A DNA stretch of 64,000 bases from Paracoccus benzoatiresistens. GTDB lineage: Bacteria > Pseudomonadota > Alphaproteobacteria > Rhodobacterales > Rhodobacteraceae. The DNA lies in NCBI RefSeq assembly GCF_026913015.1, contig NZ_JAPTYD010000012.1, forward strand, positions 1-64,000, given 5' to 3'. The position numbers and the translations under genes are program-made. The notes under the pieces are model-generated. The model was not told the origin of the DNA, made no database searches, and was given only the letters and a program-made list of their open reading frames with translations. Positions 54,710 through 62,001 of the stretch are shown here, piece by piece. Positions within the stretch are counted from its first letter, which is position 1. Every line of letters begins with the position of its first letter.

Positions 54710-57385
54710 ATGCCCGTCGTCGTCGTGGAATCCCCGGCCAAGGCCAAGACCATCGAGAAATACCTTGGCGGCGACTATCGCGTGCTGGCCTCTTTCGGCC
54801 ATGTCCGCGACCTGCCCCCCAAGGACGGCAGCGTCGATCCCGATGCCGACTTCGCCATGAAATGGGAGGTCGCGGCCGACAGCAGGAAGCACATCAAGGC
54901 GATTAAGGACGCCCTGAAGGACGACCAGACCCTGATCCTGGCGACCGACCCTGACCGAGAGGGCGAGGCGATTTCCTGGCATCTGCTGGAGGCGCTGTCC
55001 CCCGCCCTGAAGAAGGGCGCGGCTGTCAACCGCGTCACCTTCAACGCGATCACGAAGACCGCCGTGACCGAGGCGATGGCCAGGCCCCGCCAGATCGACC
55101 AGCCGCTGGTCGATGCCTATCTGGCGCGGCGCGCGCTGGATTACCTGGTGGGCTTCAACCTGTCGCCGGTCCTGTGGCGCAAGCTGCCGGGCGCGAAATC
55201 GGCGGGCCGGGTGCAGTCCGTCTGCCTGCGCCTGATCGTGGACCGCGAAATGGAGATCGAGGCCTTCAAGGCCCGCGAATACTGGTCCGTCCATGCGCGG
55301 CTGGCCACCCCGGGGGGCGCGGAATACGACGCGCAACTGGTGTCCCTGGCCGGATCGAAGCTGGACCGCTTCGACCTGGCGACGGCGGAAAAGGCCGCGA
55401 TGGCCGTCAGCGCGGTCGCCAGCCGCGAGTTGCGCGTGACCAGCGTCGCGGCCAAGCCCGCGACCCGCAATCCCTGGCCGCCCTTCATGACCTCGACGCT
55501 CCAGCAGGAAGCCAGCCGCAAGATGGGCATGGGCGCGAAGGCCTGCATGTCCGCGGCGCAGCGCCTGTATGAGGCGGGGCTCATCACCTATATGCGGACC
55601 GACGGCATCGACATGGCGCCCGAGGCGGTCCATGCCGCCCGCGATGCGATCAAGGCCAAGTTCGGCGACAAATACGTCCCCTCCAGCCCGCGCATGTACA
55701 AGAACAAGGCCAAGAACGCCCAGGAAGCGCACGAATGTATCCGCCCGACCGACATGATGCTGTCGCCCGACAAGCTGAAGGTCACGGCGGACGATCAGCG
55801 CAGGCTTTACGACCTGATCTGGAAGCGCACCATCGCCAGCCAGATGGAAGCCGCGCGCATGGAGCGCACCACGGTCGAGATCGCCAGCCCCGACAACCAG
55901 GTCGGCCTGCGCGCCACCGGCCAGGTGATCCTGTTCGATGGCTTCCTGCGCGTCTATGACCAGGGCCGCGACGATGACGATGGCGAAGACAGCGCCCGCC
56001 TGCCCGCCATCCAGCAGGGCGAGGCGGCCAAGCTGGTCGGCAAGGCCTTCGAGGCCGAGTTCGCCAAGGCCCGCGAAAAGGACGACCCGGTCCCGGCCGC
56101 CCCCGCAGGCCAGCGCGCCGCGCCGGGCTTGCTGCTGAACGACACGGCCGCCGTCGCTGCCCGCCAGCATTTCACCCAGCCACCCCCCCGCTATACCGAG
56201 GCCACCCTGGTCAAGCGGATGGAGGAACTGGGCATCGGGCGACCCTCGACTTATGCCAGCATCGTTACGACCATCCAGGACCGCGACTATGTCCGCAAGG
56301 ACAAGAACCGCCTGATCCCGGAGGACAAGGGCCGGCTGGTCACGATCTTCCTGACCAAGTACTTCCCGCGCTATGTCAGCTATGACTTCACGGCGGACCT
56401 GGAAAACGAACTGGACGAGATCAGCGCGGGCGACCTGCTGTGGCGCGAGGTGCTTGGCCGGTTCTGGAAGGATTTCTCCAAGGCGCTGGAAGGCACGTCC
56501 GAACTGCGCATCACCGAGGTTCTGGACGCGATCGACGAGGCGCTTGCTCCGCATCTTTACCCTCCGCGCGCAGACGGGGGCGATCCGCGCGAATGCCCGC
56601 TTTGCGGCAAGGGCCGGCTGAACCTCAAGACCGCGCGCTCGGGCGGGGCCTTCATCGGTTGTTCCAACTATCCCGAATGCCGCTATACGCGCCCGATCTC
56701 GACCCCCGATGGCGAGGAGGCCGTGGGGGACCGCATCTTGGGCGAGGACAACGGCGAGCCGATCAGCCTGAAGACCGGGCGCTTCGGCCCCTATGTCCAG
56801 CGGGGCGAGGCTTCCGAGGACAACCCGAAGCCCGCCCGCGCCTCGATCCCGAAGGGATGGAACCCGGCGACGCTGGATCTGGACCGCGCTGTGCAACTGC
56901 TGTCGCTGCCGCGCCCCGTCGGCAACCACCCCGAGGATGGCGAACTGATCGAAGCCGGGATCGGCCGCTTCGGCCCCTATGTGAAGCACGGGTCGAAATA
57001 CGCGAACCTGCCCGAGGTGGACGAGGTCTTCACCATCGGCATGAACCGCGCGGTCGAGGTGCTGGCCGCCAAGCAGACCCGCGGCCGGGCGGCAGCCGCG
57101 GCGCCCCTGCGCGAATTGGGAAACCACCCCGACGGCGGGGCGATCCAGGTGATGAATGGCCGCTATGGTCCTTATGTGAAATGGGAAAAGGTGAACGCCA
57201 CCCTGCCCCGCGATGTCACGCCCGAGGATCTGACGGTCGAGCAGGCGCTTGAACTGATCGCCGCCAAGGCCGGCAAGTCGCCCGCCAAGAAGAAGGCGGC
57301 ACCCAAGGCCAAGGCCGTGGCAAAGAAGCCTGCGGCCAAGAAGGCGCCCGCCAGGAAGGCGACACGGAAAGCGGCCGAGGGTTAG
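54710..57385 (+). CDS. topA: DNA topoisomerase I
   Basis: Relaxes negative supercoils by single-strand passage. The 891-residue product has the N-terminal Toprim domain (VVVESPAKAKTIEKYLG, ATDPDREGEAISWH) and the active-site tyrosine region GLITYMRTDGID (Y about residue 295). It has one four-cysteine zinc module (CPLCGKG...CSNYPEC, about 628-660), then three C-terminal repeats with GRFGPYV, GRFGPYV and GRYGPYV. It ends in a Lys/Ala-rich tail of about 35 residues that should bind DNA. Full length. Confidence 0.97.
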   Translation: MPVVVVESPAKAKTIEKYLGGDYRVLASFGHVRDLPPKDGSVDPDADFAMKWEVAADSRKHIKAIKDALKDDQTLILATDPDREGEAISWHLLEALSPALKKGAAVNRVTFNAITKTAVTEAMARPRQIDQPLVDAYLARRALDYLVGFNLSPVLWRKLPGAKSAGRVQSVCLRLIVDREMEIEAFKAREYWSVHARLATPGGAEYDAQLVSLAGSKLDRFDLATAEKAAMAVSAVASRELRVTSVAAKPATRNPWPPFMTSTLQQEASRKMGMGAKACMSAAQRLYEAGLITYMRTDGIDMAPEAVHAARDAIKAKFGDKYVPSSPRMYKNKAKNAQEAHECIRPTDMMLSPDKLKVTADDQRRLYDLIWKRTIASQMEAARMERTTVEIASPDNQVGLRATGQVILFDGFLRVYDQGRDDDDGEDSARLPAIQQGEAAKLVGKAFEAEFAKAREKDDPVPAAPAGQRAAPGLLLNDTAAVAARQHFTQPPPRYTEATLVKRMEELGIGRPSTYASIVTTIQDRDYVRKDKNRLIPEDKGRLVTIFLTKYFPRYVSYDFTADLENELDEISAGDLLWREVLGRFWKDFSKALEGTSELRITEVLDAIDEALAPHLYPPRADGGDPRECPLCGKGRLNLKTARSGGAFIGCSNYPECRYTRPISTPDGEEAVGDRILGEDNGEPISLKTGRFGPYVQRGEASEDNPKPARASIPKGWNPATLDLDRAVQLLSLPRPVGNHPEDGELIEAGIGRFGPYVKHGSKYANLPEVDEVFTIGMNRAVEVLAAKQTRGRAAAAAPLRELGNHPDGGAIQVMNGRYGPYVKWEKVNATLPRDVTPEDLTVEQALELIAAKAGKSPAKKKAAPKAKAVAKKPAAKKAPARKATRKAAEG

Positions 57386-58098
57386 TTCCCCGCCGCAAGC
57401 CCCGCCGCCTCTGCCAGGAAACGCGCGCGGACGGGCGCCGCATGGGGATTGGCTCGCAGGATCGTCGCCAGCAGTTCGGGGGAATCGTCCTGCACCAGCG
57501 CGGCGGCCTCGACCAGCTTTTGAAAGCTGCGCGTCGCCATCAGCTGCGGCAGCGGACCAAGCCGCGTCAGGCTGCGCGCGATCAGATGCGTCAGGCCCTG
57601 GACCACCGCCATGTCGCGGTCGTGCTGGTCGGGGGTCGTCTCGATGACCTCCAGGCCCTGCCCTCGCAGGAAAGCCGCCAGACGCCGGTGCCCCTTGCCA
57701 CGCAGCGGGCACCAGGCGATGCGATGGCCTGCAAGCCCGCCGGCTGCGCTGGCCGGGCCGAACAGCGGATGGCTGGCAATGATCTCGACGTGATCGGGCA
57801 GGATCTGCAGCATCAGCCGCGCCGGGTGCAGCTTCACCGAGGCCACGTCGATTACCGTGGCGCCCGGCCGCAGATGCGGGGCGATGGCGTGCAGCACCCC
57901 TTCAAGCTGCGGGAGCGGCACCGCGAGGACGACGACATCCGCCCGCGCCGCCTGCGTCGGATCGACCTGCGGCAGGTCGTTCGATCTGACCCGCGGATCG
58001 CAGACCGACAGGGCAAGATGCGGGCGCAGGTGCCGCGCGATCAGTTGGCCGAAGGCGCCAAAGCCGATGATGGACAGGGTTTGGGGACGAACGGACAT
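57382..58098 (-). CDS. Prephenate dehydrogenase (TyrA-type)
   Basis: NAD(P)-dependent dehydrogenase of tyrosine synthesis that acts on prephenate or arogenate. The 238-residue product has the Rossmann start TLSIIGFGAFGQLIARHL and DVVVLAVPLPQLEGVL. It also has ASVKLHPARLMLQILPDHVEIIASHPLFGP with the catalytic His region, and VVQGLTHLIARSLTRLG. It is short, lacking a C-terminal ACT domain, so feedback control would have to come from elsewhere. A leader-peptide-like ORF and a 10-base-pair inverted repeat lie in its 5' region. The end overlaps the convergent topA stop by 4 bases. Confidence 0.9.
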   Translation of the reverse strand: MSVRPQTLSIIGFGAFGQLIARHLRPHLALSVCDPRVRSNDLPQVDPTQAARADVVVLAVPLPQLEGVLHAIAPHLRPGATVIDVASVKLHPARLMLQILPDHVEIIASHPLFGPASAAGGLAGHRIAWCPLRGKGHRRLAAFLRGQGLEVIETTPDQHDRDMAVVQGLTHLIARSLTRLGPLPQLMATRSFQKLVEAAALVQDDSPELLATILRANPHAAPVRARFLAEAAGLAAGN

Positions 58099-58142
58099 GG
58101 GAGACCTTTGGAGCTTGCGCCAAGGTCGTTGTCATGTCGCCG

Positions 58143-58170
58143 TGTCAACCGCACCCCCGCGCGGTTGACA
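58143..58170. promoter_or_regulatory. Inverted repeat TGTCAACCGC-N8-GCGGTTGACA
   Basis: A perfect 10-base-pair palindrome with an 8-base spacer between the leader ORF and the prephenate dehydrogenase start. It could be an operator or, as RNA, an attenuation stem; no T run follows it. A further TGTCAACC half-site lies at 58265-58272, upstream of the leader ORF. Confidence 0.45.
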
Positions 58171-58184
58171 TGCTGCTGCCCCCG

Positions 58185-58235
58185 CTATGTCAGCGGGCGA
58201 TAATAGGTCGCAAAGGCAGCGTTGCGGGTTTTCAT
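58185..58235 (-). CDS. Candidate 16-residue leader peptide
   Basis: ATG at 58235, preceded by GAGG with 5-base spacing, encodes MKTRNAAFATYYRPLT and stops at 58185, 87 bases before the prephenate dehydrogenase ATG on the same strand. Three of its 16 residues are aromatic, including adjacent Tyr-Tyr codons (TAT TAT), which are rare in this GC-rich context. The end of the ORF overlaps a small stem (CCCGCT with AGCGGG). A ribosome pausing at the Tyr codons could switch downstream structure; this is inference. Confidence 0.4.
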   Translation of the reverse strand: MKTRNAAFATYYRPLT

Positions 58236-58346
58236 GGCTTCCTCATGGCGGCGGCCGGGCGCGGTGTCAACCATGCTGCACCGCCGCATTGACTTGCCTT
58301 GATGCGCAAGCGACAAATCCGCAGCGGTTCATTCTGGGGAGGGATA

Positions 58347-59051
58347 ATGAAAAAGGTCTATGCCACGGCCGGGGAGGCCCTGGAGGGCTTGCTGCGGGAC
58401 GGGATGGTGATTGCGGCGGGGGGTTTTGGCCTGTGCGGCATCCCCGAGCTGCTGATCGCGGCGATCCGCGACGCGGGCACGAAGGATCTGACAGTCGCAT
58501 CGAACAACTGCGGCGTCGATGATTTCGGTCTGGGCATCCTGCTGCAAACGCGCCAGATCAGGAAGATGATCTCCTCCTATGTCGGCGAGAATGCCGAGTT
58601 CATGCGCCAGTACCTGTCCGGAGAGCTGGAGCTGGAGTTCAACCCGCAGGGCACCCTGGCCGAACGGATGCGCGCGGGCGGCTGCGGGATCCCCGGCTTC
58701 TACACCAAGACCGGCGTCGGCACGGTGATCGCCGAGGGCAAGGAGGTCAAGACCTTCGACGGCCAGGAGTATATCCTGGAGCGCGGGATCGTGGCGGATC
58801 TGTCGATCGTGAAGGCCTGGAAGGCCGACGACACCGGCAACATGGTGTTCCGCAAGACGGCGCGCAACTTCAACCCGCCCGCCGCGATGTGCGGGCGCGT
58901 CTGCGTGGCCGAGGTCGAGGAGATCGTCCCGCGCGGGTCGCTGGATCCCGACCATATCCACCTGCCCGGCATCTATGTGCACCGGATCGTCCAGGGGCAG
59001 CATGAAAAGCGCATCGAGCAGCGCACGGTTCGCAAGAAGGAGACCGCCTGA
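58347..59051 (+). CDS. 3-oxoacid CoA-transferase subunit A
   Basis: Alpha subunit of a succinyl-CoA:3-ketoacid (acetoacetate) CoA-transferase. The 234-residue product has the type I CoA-transferase glycine motif [15 protein letters not shown] near the N-terminus and [29 protein letters not shown] precedes the ATG at 58347. One-base overlap with subunit B. In this organism it would activate acetoacetate, linking to polyhydroxybutyrate turnover. Confidence 0.94.
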   Translation: MKKVYATAGEALEGLLRDGMVIAAGGFGLCGIPELLIAAIRDAGTKDLTVASNNCGVDDFGLGILLQTRQIRKMISSYVGENAEFMRQYLSGELELEFNPQGTLAERMRAGGCGIPGFYTKTGVGTVIAEGKEVKTFDGQEYILERGIVADLSIVKAWKADDTGNMVFRKTARNFNPPAAMCGRVCVAEVEEIVPRGSLDPDHIHLPGIYVHRIVQGQHEKRIEQRTVRKKETA

Positions 59052-59677
59052 TGCCTTGGGACCGCAACCAGATGGCCGCCCGTGCCGCGCAGGAACTGGA
59101 AGACGGGATGTATGTGAACCTGGGCATCGGCATTCCGACGCTGGTGGCCAATTACGTGGGCGACAAGGACATCACGCTTCAGTCCGAAAACGGCATGCTG
59201 GGCATGGGGCCCTTCCCCTTCGAGGGCGAGGAAGACCCTGACCTGATCAACGCCGGCAAGCAGACGATCACCGAGCTGAATCGCACCGCGTATTTCGACA
59301 GCGCCACCTCGTTCGGCATGATCCGCGGCGGCAAGATCGCGGCCGCGATCCTGGGCGCGATGGAGGTGTCCGAGAACGGCGACCTGGCAAACTGGATGAT
59401 CCCCGGCAAGCTGGTCAAGGGCATGGGCGGGGCCATGGACTTGGTCGCGGGCGTGGGCCGCGTGATCGTGGTCATGGACCACACCAACAAGGCGGGCGAG
59501 TCGAAGGTGCTGCGCGAATGCACCCTGCCCCTGACCGGCAAGGGCGTCGTGGACCGCATCATCACCAACCTGGGCGTGCTGGACGTGGTCGAGGGCGGAC
59601 TGAAGATCGTCGAGACCGCCGACGGTGTGACCGAGGACGAGTTGCGCAAGGCCACCGAGGCCACCATCGTCGGCTGA
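59051..59677 (+). CDS. 3-oxoacid CoA-transferase subunit B
   Basis: Beta subunit of the same enzyme. The 208-residue product carries the catalytic glutamate motif [20 protein letters not shown], in which the Glu of SENG forms the CoA thioester. [14 protein letters not shown] [16 protein letters not shown] marks the N-terminus and [15 protein letters not shown] the C-terminal half. Its TGATG start overlaps the alpha-subunit stop. Confidence 0.94.
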   Translation: MPWDRNQMAARAAQELEDGMYVNLGIGIPTLVANYVGDKDITLQSENGMLGMGPFPFEGEEDPDLINAGKQTITELNRTAYFDSATSFGMIRGGKIAAAILGAMEVSENGDLANWMIPGKLVKGMGGAMDLVAGVGRVIVVMDHTNKAGESKVLRECTLPLTGKGVVDRIITNLGVLDVVEGGLKIVETADGVTEDELRKATEATIVG

Positions 59678-59746
59678 CCCGACGAATGACCATGAAGCCG
59701 GCGGCGACCTGCTGCCGGTTTTTCCTTGCCAGCCGAAGGGAAACGG

Positions 59747-60322
59747 ATGACGCCCGAAAGCATAACCCGGCTGTTCACGCGGTCCGACGGCTCGTTCTTC
59801 TGCGCCAGATGGGGGCGCCCGGTCGCGCCGGTCATCTTCGGTCTGGCCGATGAAAGCCTGGACATCTTTCGCGGCGCGATCCGGGCGGGCTTTGCCCATG
59901 CGGGCCACCCGCTGACCGAGACCGACCCGGAGATGGGCGCGAACCTGATGCTGTTCTTCGTCCGCGACTGGTCGGATCTGGCCGATATCCCCGACCTGGA
60001 CAGGCTGACCGATGCGCCGGATCTGGCTGCCCGGCTGGGTCGCGCGGGGGCCGATCAATACCGCATGTTCCGCTTTGACGCAGATGGCGGCATCCGCGCC
60101 TGCCTGGGCTTCCTGCGCATGTCGGGCGCACTGGCGGACAGCCATCCCGCGCAACTGGCCGAGGCGCTGTTCATGCGCTGCGCGCTGACCTTCGCGCAGG
60201 ACATCACCCCCTCGCCGGACCTGGCGGCGCTGATCCGCGCGGCCTATGACCCGGTCCTGCCGGTCGCCGCCACGGATCCGGCCCATGCCCTGCGGCTTGC
60301 GGCACGGATGGGGACCGCCTGA
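59747..60322 (+). CDS. Conserved hypothetical protein upstream of ybgC-tol
   Basis: I do not recognise a family. The 191-residue soluble protein has a beta/alpha-looking pattern with FFCARWGRPVAPVIFG near the N-terminus and FFVRDWSDLADIPDLDRL centrally, and no signal peptide or membrane segment. AAGGGAAACGG precedes the ATG at 59747. Its stop overlaps the ybgC start by one base (TGATG), so it is translated with the ybgC-tol genes, which supports a real gene but does not give a function. Confidence 0.82.
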   Translation: MTPESITRLFTRSDGSFFCARWGRPVAPVIFGLADESLDIFRGAIRAGFAHAGHPLTETDPEMGANLMLFFVRDWSDLADIPDLDRLTDAPDLAARLGRAGADQYRMFRFDADGGIRACLGFLRMSGALADSHPAQLAEALFMRCALTFAQDITPSPDLAALIRAAYDPVLPVAATDPAHALRLAARMGTA

Positions 60323-60732
60323 TGCACAGCCTCTCGATTCGCGTCTACTACGAGGACACCGACCTTGCCGGGATCGTCTATTACGCGAACTATCTGAAGT
60401 TCATCGAACGGGGCCGGTCGGAATGGCTGCGCGTGCTTGGGATCGACCAGGTGCGGCTCAAGGCCGACAGCGGCCATGTCTTTGCCGTCCGCCGGCTGGA
60501 AGCGGATTATCTGCGCCCTGCCCGCTTCGACGACCTGCTGCAGGTCGAAACCGGCCTGGTGCAGATGACAGCCGCGCGGATCGTGCTGGACCAGACCGTG
60601 CGCCGCGGGGGTGCGGCGCTGTTCGCGGCGCGCGTCACGCTGGCCTGCCTTGACGGCGCGGGCCGGCCGGTGCGGCTGCCCCCGGCGCTTGCCGCCATCC
60701 TGTCACGCGGCCCCGATATTGCTGAAAAGTGA
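60322..60732 (+). CDS. ybgC: YbgC-type acyl-CoA thioesterase
   Basis: A 136-residue hotdog-fold thioesterase of the tol-pal group. The opening is diagnostic: RVYYEDTDLAGIVYYANYLKFIERGRSEWLR, where the Asp in DTDLAGIVYY is the catalytic residue. Characterised YbgC enzymes hydrolyse short- or acyl-CoA thioesters and associate with phospholipid enzymes. First of the ybgC-tolQ-tolR-tolA series, with 117 bases before tolQ. Confidence 0.95.
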   Translation: MHSLSIRVYYEDTDLAGIVYYANYLKFIERGRSEWLRVLGIDQVRLKADSGHVFAVRRLEADYLRPARFDDLLQVETGLVQMTAARIVLDQTVRRGGAALFAARVTLACLDGAGRPVRLPPALAAILSRGPDIAEK

Positions 60733-60740
60733 CGCTATTG

Positions 60741-60763
60741 TGTTGCAGCAAGGGGCTGCAACC
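60741..60763. promoter_or_regulatory. Hairpin in the ybgC-tolQ gap
   Basis: GTTGCAGC (60742-60749) pairs with GCTGCAAC (60755-60762) around a 5-base loop, about 90 bases before tolQ. It lacks a clean T run, so it may be an operator or attenuator rather than a terminator. The tolQ promoter should also lie in this gap. Confidence 0.3.
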
Positions 60764-60849
60764 TTTGCTAGGAAGGCGCTAGAAGGCACGCAAAGCGGCT
60801 GGCGCCCCCGGCCGGCTTCGCGATGGATCACGACGATGAGGCAGTGAAG

Positions 60850-61542
60850 ATGGAACCGGTCCAGGCCGCGCAGGCCCTTGATTTCTCGCTGATGGCGCTG
60901 TTTGCGCGCGCCTCGCTGACAGTGCAGGTGGTGATGGTTCTGCTGATCATCGCCTCGGTCTGGGCCTGGGCGATCATCATCCAGAAATTCATTGCCTTTG
61001 CCCATGCCCGGCGCGAGGCGTCCCGCTTCGACCGCGCCTTCTGGTCGGGCGAGCCGCTGGACGACCTGTATGACCGGCTGGGCGAACGCCCCTCGGGCGC
61101 GTCGGAACGCATCTTTGCGGCCGGCATGACCGAATGGCGCCGCAGCCATCGCGGCGACGGCGGGCTGATCCCCGGCGGCCCCGCCCGCATCGACCGCGCC
61201 ATGAACGTGGCCATCCAGCGCGAGGAATCGCGCCTGTTCCGTGGCCTGTCCTTCCTGGCGACGGTCGGATCGACCGCGCCCTTCATCGGGCTGTTCGGCA
61301 CCGTCTGGGGGATCAAGACCGCCTTCGAGGGCATCGCCATGTCCCAGGACACCAGCCTGGCCGTCGTGGCCCCCGGCATTGCCGAGGCCCTGCTTGCCAC
61401 CGCCCTGGGCCTGCTGGCCGCCATCCCGGCGGTCGTCTTCTACAACAAGCTGTCGGGCGACGCCGAACGCGTGACCGGCAACTGGGAGGCGTTCGCCGAC
61501 GAGTTCTCGACCCTCCTGTCGCGCCAGATGGACGAGGCCTGA
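60850..61542 (+). CDS. tolQ: Tol-Pal proton channel subunit TolQ
   Basis: With TolR forms the proton-driven motor of the Tol-Pal system, which pulls the outer membrane inward during division. The 230-residue product has three membrane helices (VVMVLLIIASVWAWAIIIQKF; FLATVGSTAPFIGLFGTVWGI; VAPGIAEALLATALGLLAAIPAVV), as in MotA/ExbB/TolQ. A GAGG site precedes ATG 60850; an ATG at 60823 is in frame but has no such site. Confidence 0.96.
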   Translation: MEPVQAAQALDFSLMALFARASLTVQVVMVLLIIASVWAWAIIIQKFIAFAHARREASRFDRAFWSGEPLDDLYDRLGERPSGASERIFAAGMTEWRRSHRGDGGLIPGGPARIDRAMNVAIQREESRLFRGLSFLATVGSTAPFIGLFGTVWGIKTAFEGIAMSQDTSLAVVAPGIAEALLATALGLLAAIPAVVFYNKLSGDAERVTGNWEAFADEFSTLLSRQMDEA

Positions 61543-61545
61543 GCG

Positions 61546-62001
61546 ATGTCCGCCGCCGTCGTCAAGCGGGTCAGCCGCAAGGGCCGGGGTCGCCGCCGCA
61601 ACGCGCCGATGTCCGAGATCAACGTGACGCCCTTCGTGGACGTGATGCTGGTGCTGCTGGTCATCTTCATGGTCGCCGCGCCGCTGATGACGGCCGGCGT
61701 GCCCTTGAACCTGCCGCAGACCGCCGCCACCGCCGTCCCGACCGAGCAGGAGGAACCGCTGGTCATCTCGATTCCCGCGGATGGCGACGTGACGCTGATG
61801 GATGCGCCCGTGCCGCAGGACCAGATCGTCACACGCCTGCGCGCGATCCTGGCCGAACGCCAGACGGACCGTGTCTTCCTGCGCGCCGATGGCGGCATTC
61901 CCTATGCCCGCGTCGTGCAGGTGATGGGGGCGCTGAACGCGGCGGGGCTGACGAATATCGTGCTGGTCACCGATACCGGTGGCCCGAGGATGGATGGCTG
62001 A
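61546..62001 (+). CDS. tolR: Tol-Pal motor subunit TolR
   Basis: Single-span partner of TolQ, with a periplasmic domain that contacts peptidoglycan. The 151-residue product has a basic N-terminus (RKGRGRRRNAPMSEINVTPFVDVMLVLLVIFMV), whose Asp in PFVDVMLVLLVIF is the proton-carrying residue. The periplasmic part ends ALNAAGLTNIVLVTD. It lies 3 bases after tolQ and overlaps tolA. Confidence 0.96.
   Translation: MSAAVVKRVSRKGRGRRRNAPMSEINVTPFVDVMLVLLVIFMVAAPLMTAGVPLNLPQTAATAVPTEQEEPLVISIPADGDVTLMDAPVPQDQIVTRLRAILAERQTDRVFLRADGGIPYARVVQVMGALNAAGLTNIVLVTDTGGPRMDG

Noticed and set aside
54500..57712. A 1070-codon minus-strand frame over topA
   Set aside because: Antisense shadow of topA; low-complexity Gly/Arg/Ala/Asp content and no recognisable domain.
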